From: an uncultured Opitutaceae bacterium
GTDB lineage: Bacteria; Verrucomicrobiota; Verrucomicrobiia; Opitutales; Opitutaceae
Direction of reading: 5' to 3'
DNA length: 64,000 nucleotides
Assembly (NCBI GenBank): GCA_903929355.1
Contig: CAIYUN010000074.1
Location: 1 to 64,000 of the forward strand
The position numbers and the translations under genes were made by a program. Below are positions 61,807 through 64,000 of this stretch, in pieces. Positions within the stretch are counted from its first letter, which is position 1. Every line of letters starts with the position of its first letter. A model generated the notes under the pieces. It saw only the letters and a list, made by a program, of their open reading frames with translations, searched no databases and was not told the DNA's origin.

Positions 61807-62218
61807 GGAGGAAGCTGATTGAGACGCCGCCGCCGCCCGCGGCAAAGGAAAAAAGCGGGCCACTACTCTGGCCCAGCGCCTATTCATGAAGGGAAGAATA
61901 TCGAGGCCACAAAGGCTTGGCGTTCGGTCATGACCTCATCAGACAAAAACCTGTAACCACTTATGCACACTAATTTACACTTATTCGATCCTCTGAATCA
62001 GTGTTTATCAGGGTCCATCAGTGGTTCAAATCAGTCCGTTCGAAAAGTTTTCGTACCGGGTTTCTGAAAATGTTTTGTCTCTCATGATCATGATTTTATG
62101 TCCGGCATGAATCGGCGCTGACTTTGGGCTTTGGGGTTGGTTTTGCCGCCCTGCCGGCTTTCATGCCTGCAGGACCGGCTGGCAAAAAGTTGAAGCCCCC
62201 CCCCACCCATCCCCCACC
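61807..62218. repeat. Spacer with dispersed repeats between divergent genes
   Basis: 61950-62035 contains CCACTTATGCACACTAATTT, ACACTTATTCGATC and TCAGGGTCCATCAGTGGTTC, members of the CACTTAT/CACTAAT family. The promoters of smc (leftward) and the S9 peptidase (rightward) should lie here, but no consensus was assigned. Confidence 0.5.
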
Positions 62219-64000
62219 ATGAGGTATTCCAAACTGAATTCGGTTCTGCTTGGGAGCGTCCTGCTTCCCGGCCTGTTTTCCACCCCGGCCCGCGCCCAGC
62301 GCCTGGCCGACTCGGTCTTTCACGCCGACGTCAAACCCAACTGGCTGGCCGACGGCCACCGTTTTTGGTATCGCGTCCAGACGGGGGCGCAGACGCATGA
62401 ATTTATCATGGTGGACGCGGACCGGGGCACCCGCGAGCCGGCATTTGACGCCGTGAAACTCGCCGCCGCGCTCTCGCAAAAAACCGGCCAGCGGCTGCGC
62501 GCCGACAACCTGCCGCTGAACGGGCTGGATTTTCCCGGCCCCAACCTGCTGCGTTTTGACGCCGGGGGCAAAAACTGGCGCTGCGATCTGACCGACTACA
62601 CGCTAACGCCGGACCCGGACCCGGTCGCCGGGGAGAATTCCGTGCGCCAACTGCCCGCGCCACGGCCGAGCGTGAACACCGGCGCCCAAACCAGCCTGAA
62701 TTTCATCAATCGCACCCCGGGCGACGTGGAGCTGTTTTGGATCGACGCGGGAGGCGACCGGCGGCCCTACGGCACCATTGCTGCGGGTGGGGCACACGAG
62801 CAGAATACCTACGCCGGCCACGTCTGGCTGGTGACGAACCCCGCCGGCGGGCAACTGGCGGTCTTTGTGGCGCCGGCGAATGGCGGCAACGCCATCATCG
62901 GCGGGGCGCCACCGGCGGCGGGGGCCGATTTGCCCCGGCGGGGGGGACGCGGGGAACGCCCGCGCGAGCCCGCGACCTCGCCGGACGGAACCTGGACGGC
63001 ATTCATCCGGGCGAACAATGTCTATGTCCGCAACGAATCAACCGGGTCAGAGCTGCCCCTCAGCACCACCGGCACAGACGGAGATTCGTATGGCGGCGAC
63101 TTCCATTGGTCACCGGACAGCCGGAAACTGGTCGTGATGCAGACCATCAAAGGCGAGGCCCGGACGGTCTATCTCATCGAGTCATCGCCGAAGGACCAGC
63201 TCCAGCCGAAATTGCTGCACTACGATTACAACAAACCCGGCGACAAGCTACCGGTGCCGCGTCCGCGCCTGTTTGACGTGGCGGCGCGCCGACAGATCCC
63301 CGTGCCGGACGATTTGTTCACCAATGCCTGGAGCGTCGAGGAGGTCCGCTGGTGGCCGGACTCGAGCCGCTTCACTTTTCTCTTCAACCAGCGCGGCCAT
63401 CAGACCCTGCGCATTGTGGGGGTGGAGGCGCAGACCGGCCGGGCGCGCGCAGTGGTGGACGAGCACAGCCCGACCTTCATTGATTACAGCGGCAAAGCAT
63501 TCTCCCACTACGACGACGCGACGCACGAGATCATCTGGATGAGCGAGCGCGACGGCTGGAACCACCTTTATCTCTATGACGCGGCCACGGGCGCGGTGAA
63601 AAACCAGATCACCAAGGGCGAATGGGTGGTGCGCGGCGTGGATTATGTGGATGAGGCCAACCGGCAGATCTGGTTCCACGCGGGCGGCATCCGACCGGGC
63701 CAGGACCCGTATTACATCCATTATGGCCGCGTCAATTTCGACGGCACCGGGCTCGTGGTGATGACGGCGGGCGACGGCACGCACCAGGCGGAGTTTTCGT
63801 CCGACCGGAAATATTTGGTGGACACCTGGTCGCGGGTGGACGCGCCGCCGGTCACGGAGCTGCGGCGCAGCAGCGATGGCAGCCTGGTCCGCCAGCTGGA
63901 ACAGGCCGAGATCGGCCAGCTGGCCCGGGGCGGCTGGCCGGCGCCTGAACGGTTCGTCGCCAAGGGCCGCGACGGGGTGACCGACATCTACGGGGTGATC
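62219..64000 (+). CDS. S9 family (DPP IV-type) peptidase with a VHL-beta-like domain, 3' end outside window
   Basis: The first 594 residues from ATG 62219, cut by the window end before the catalytic domain. Signal peptide (MRYSKLNSVLLGSVLLPGLF, ARAQ). The beta-propeller DPPIV_N domain is visible (SPDGTWTAFIRANNVYVRNE, FHWSPDSRKLVVMQTIKGEA, IIWMSERDGWNHLYLYDAAT). Residues ~155-230 (TSLNFINRTPGDVELFWIDA, GTIAAGGAHEQNTYAGHVWL, VFVAP) look like a von Hippel-Lindau beta domain inserted early in the propeller. It should act as a secreted dipeptidyl or oligopeptidase; Ser-Asp-His residues are beyond the window. Confidence 0.82.
   Translation, partial: MRYSKLNSVLLGSVLLPGLFSTPARAQRLADSVFHADVKPNWLADGHRFWYRVQTGAQTHEFIMVDADRGTREPAFDAVKLAAALSQKTGQRLRADNLPLNGLDFPGPNLLRFDAGGKNWRCDLTDYTLTPDPDPVAGENSVRQLPAPRPSVNTGAQTSLNFINRTPGDVELFWIDAGGDRRPYGTIAAGGAHEQNTYAGHVWLVTNPAGGQLAVFVAPANGGNAIIGGAPPAAGADLPRRGGRGERPREPATSPDGTWTAFIRANNVYVRNESTGSELPLSTTGTDGDSYGGDFHWSPDSRKLVVMQTIKGEARTVYLIESSPKDQLQPKLLHYDYNKPGDKLPVPRPRLFDVAARRQIPVPDDLFTNAWSVEEVRWWPDSSRFTFLFNQRGHQTLRIVGVEAQTGRARAVVDEHSPTFIDYSGKAFSHYDDATHEIIWMSERDGWNHLYLYDAATGAVKNQITKGEWVVRGVDYVDEANRQIWFHAGGIRPGQDPYYIHYGRVNFDGTGLVVMTAGDGTHQAEFSSDRKYLVDTWSRVDAPPVTELRRSSDGSLVRQLEQAEIGQLARGGWPAPERFVAKGRDGVTDIYGVI

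Noticed and set aside
55570-61818. A 2082-codon open frame on the plus strand opposite smc and the TPR gene
   Set aside because: Gly/Arg/Leu-rich antisense frame with no domain; the minus-strand genes have complete, conserved motifs. High GC leaves the antisense frame open.

Overview
The window is a GC-rich bacterial chromosome segment. A PEP-CTERM secreted protein, a VHL-beta-type domain inside an S9 peptidase, a rhamnogalacturonate lyase, and long gene-poor spacers full of short degenerate repeats (runs like CACGGATCAACACGGAT, TTCACTTATATTCACT, GCGGAGTGCGGA) suggest a Verrucomicrobiota member, probably Opitutaceae-like. That placement is inference from gene content; no rRNA is present.

Layout. 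(1) 1-16793, left core: 3' end of acetyl-CoA synthetase, Ste24-type protease, EEP-family phosphoesterase, purD with a coupled secreted protein, a kdpDE two-component system without kdpFABC, a PP2C-Ser/Thr kinase fusion, a YacP-like nuclease, a C39-like protease, an SDR enzyme and a PEP-CTERM protein. (2) 16794-28529, island 1: tRNA-Lys(CTT) carries a tyrosine recombinase gene next to it, and a 46-bp perfect copy of the tRNA 3' end lies 11.66 kb away. (3) tRNA-Thr(TGT) and tRNA-Gln(CTG). (4) 28798-44256, island 2: starts at tRNA-Gln, has a frameshifted recombinase, and ends with a 47-bp near-perfect copy of the tRNA-Gln 3' end 15.41 kb away. (5) 44257-64000, right core: hrpB, a spacer with a candidate structured RNA, YcxB-like and SRPBCC proteins, a PL4 lyase, cbpA/cbpM, a TPR protein, smc and an S9 peptidase cut by the window end.

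The two islands are the most interesting part. Their recombinases differ, but both carry the same cassette in the same order: a leftward HTH repressor, a shared palindromic operator, a rightward 67-aa protein, a second small protein, a conserved G-rich leader of identical length, a putative DNA-binding protein (about 90% alike by eye), a 111-aa protein (truncated in island 1) and a phage O/DnaD-like replication protein. Island 2 continues with a Pol X-like nucleotidyltransferase and a DnaB-like helicase (truncated). Island 1 instead has a roughly 195-bp mirror-symmetric element that could be an origin. No capsid, terminase or conjugation genes are seen. This resembles the logic of phage satellites (PICI-like) or small replicating integrative elements, and may be an undescribed Verrucomicrobiota family. 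Cargo includes defence-type genes: DUF4062-ATPase, AbiEi antitoxin, an E2/SEC-C fragment and DUF1016 nuclease in island 1; a nucleotidyltransferase pair in island 2. Island 2 also hosts a decayed serine recombinase-RepB-ParB module. Many cargo genes are truncated or frameshifted, so both islands look partly decayed.
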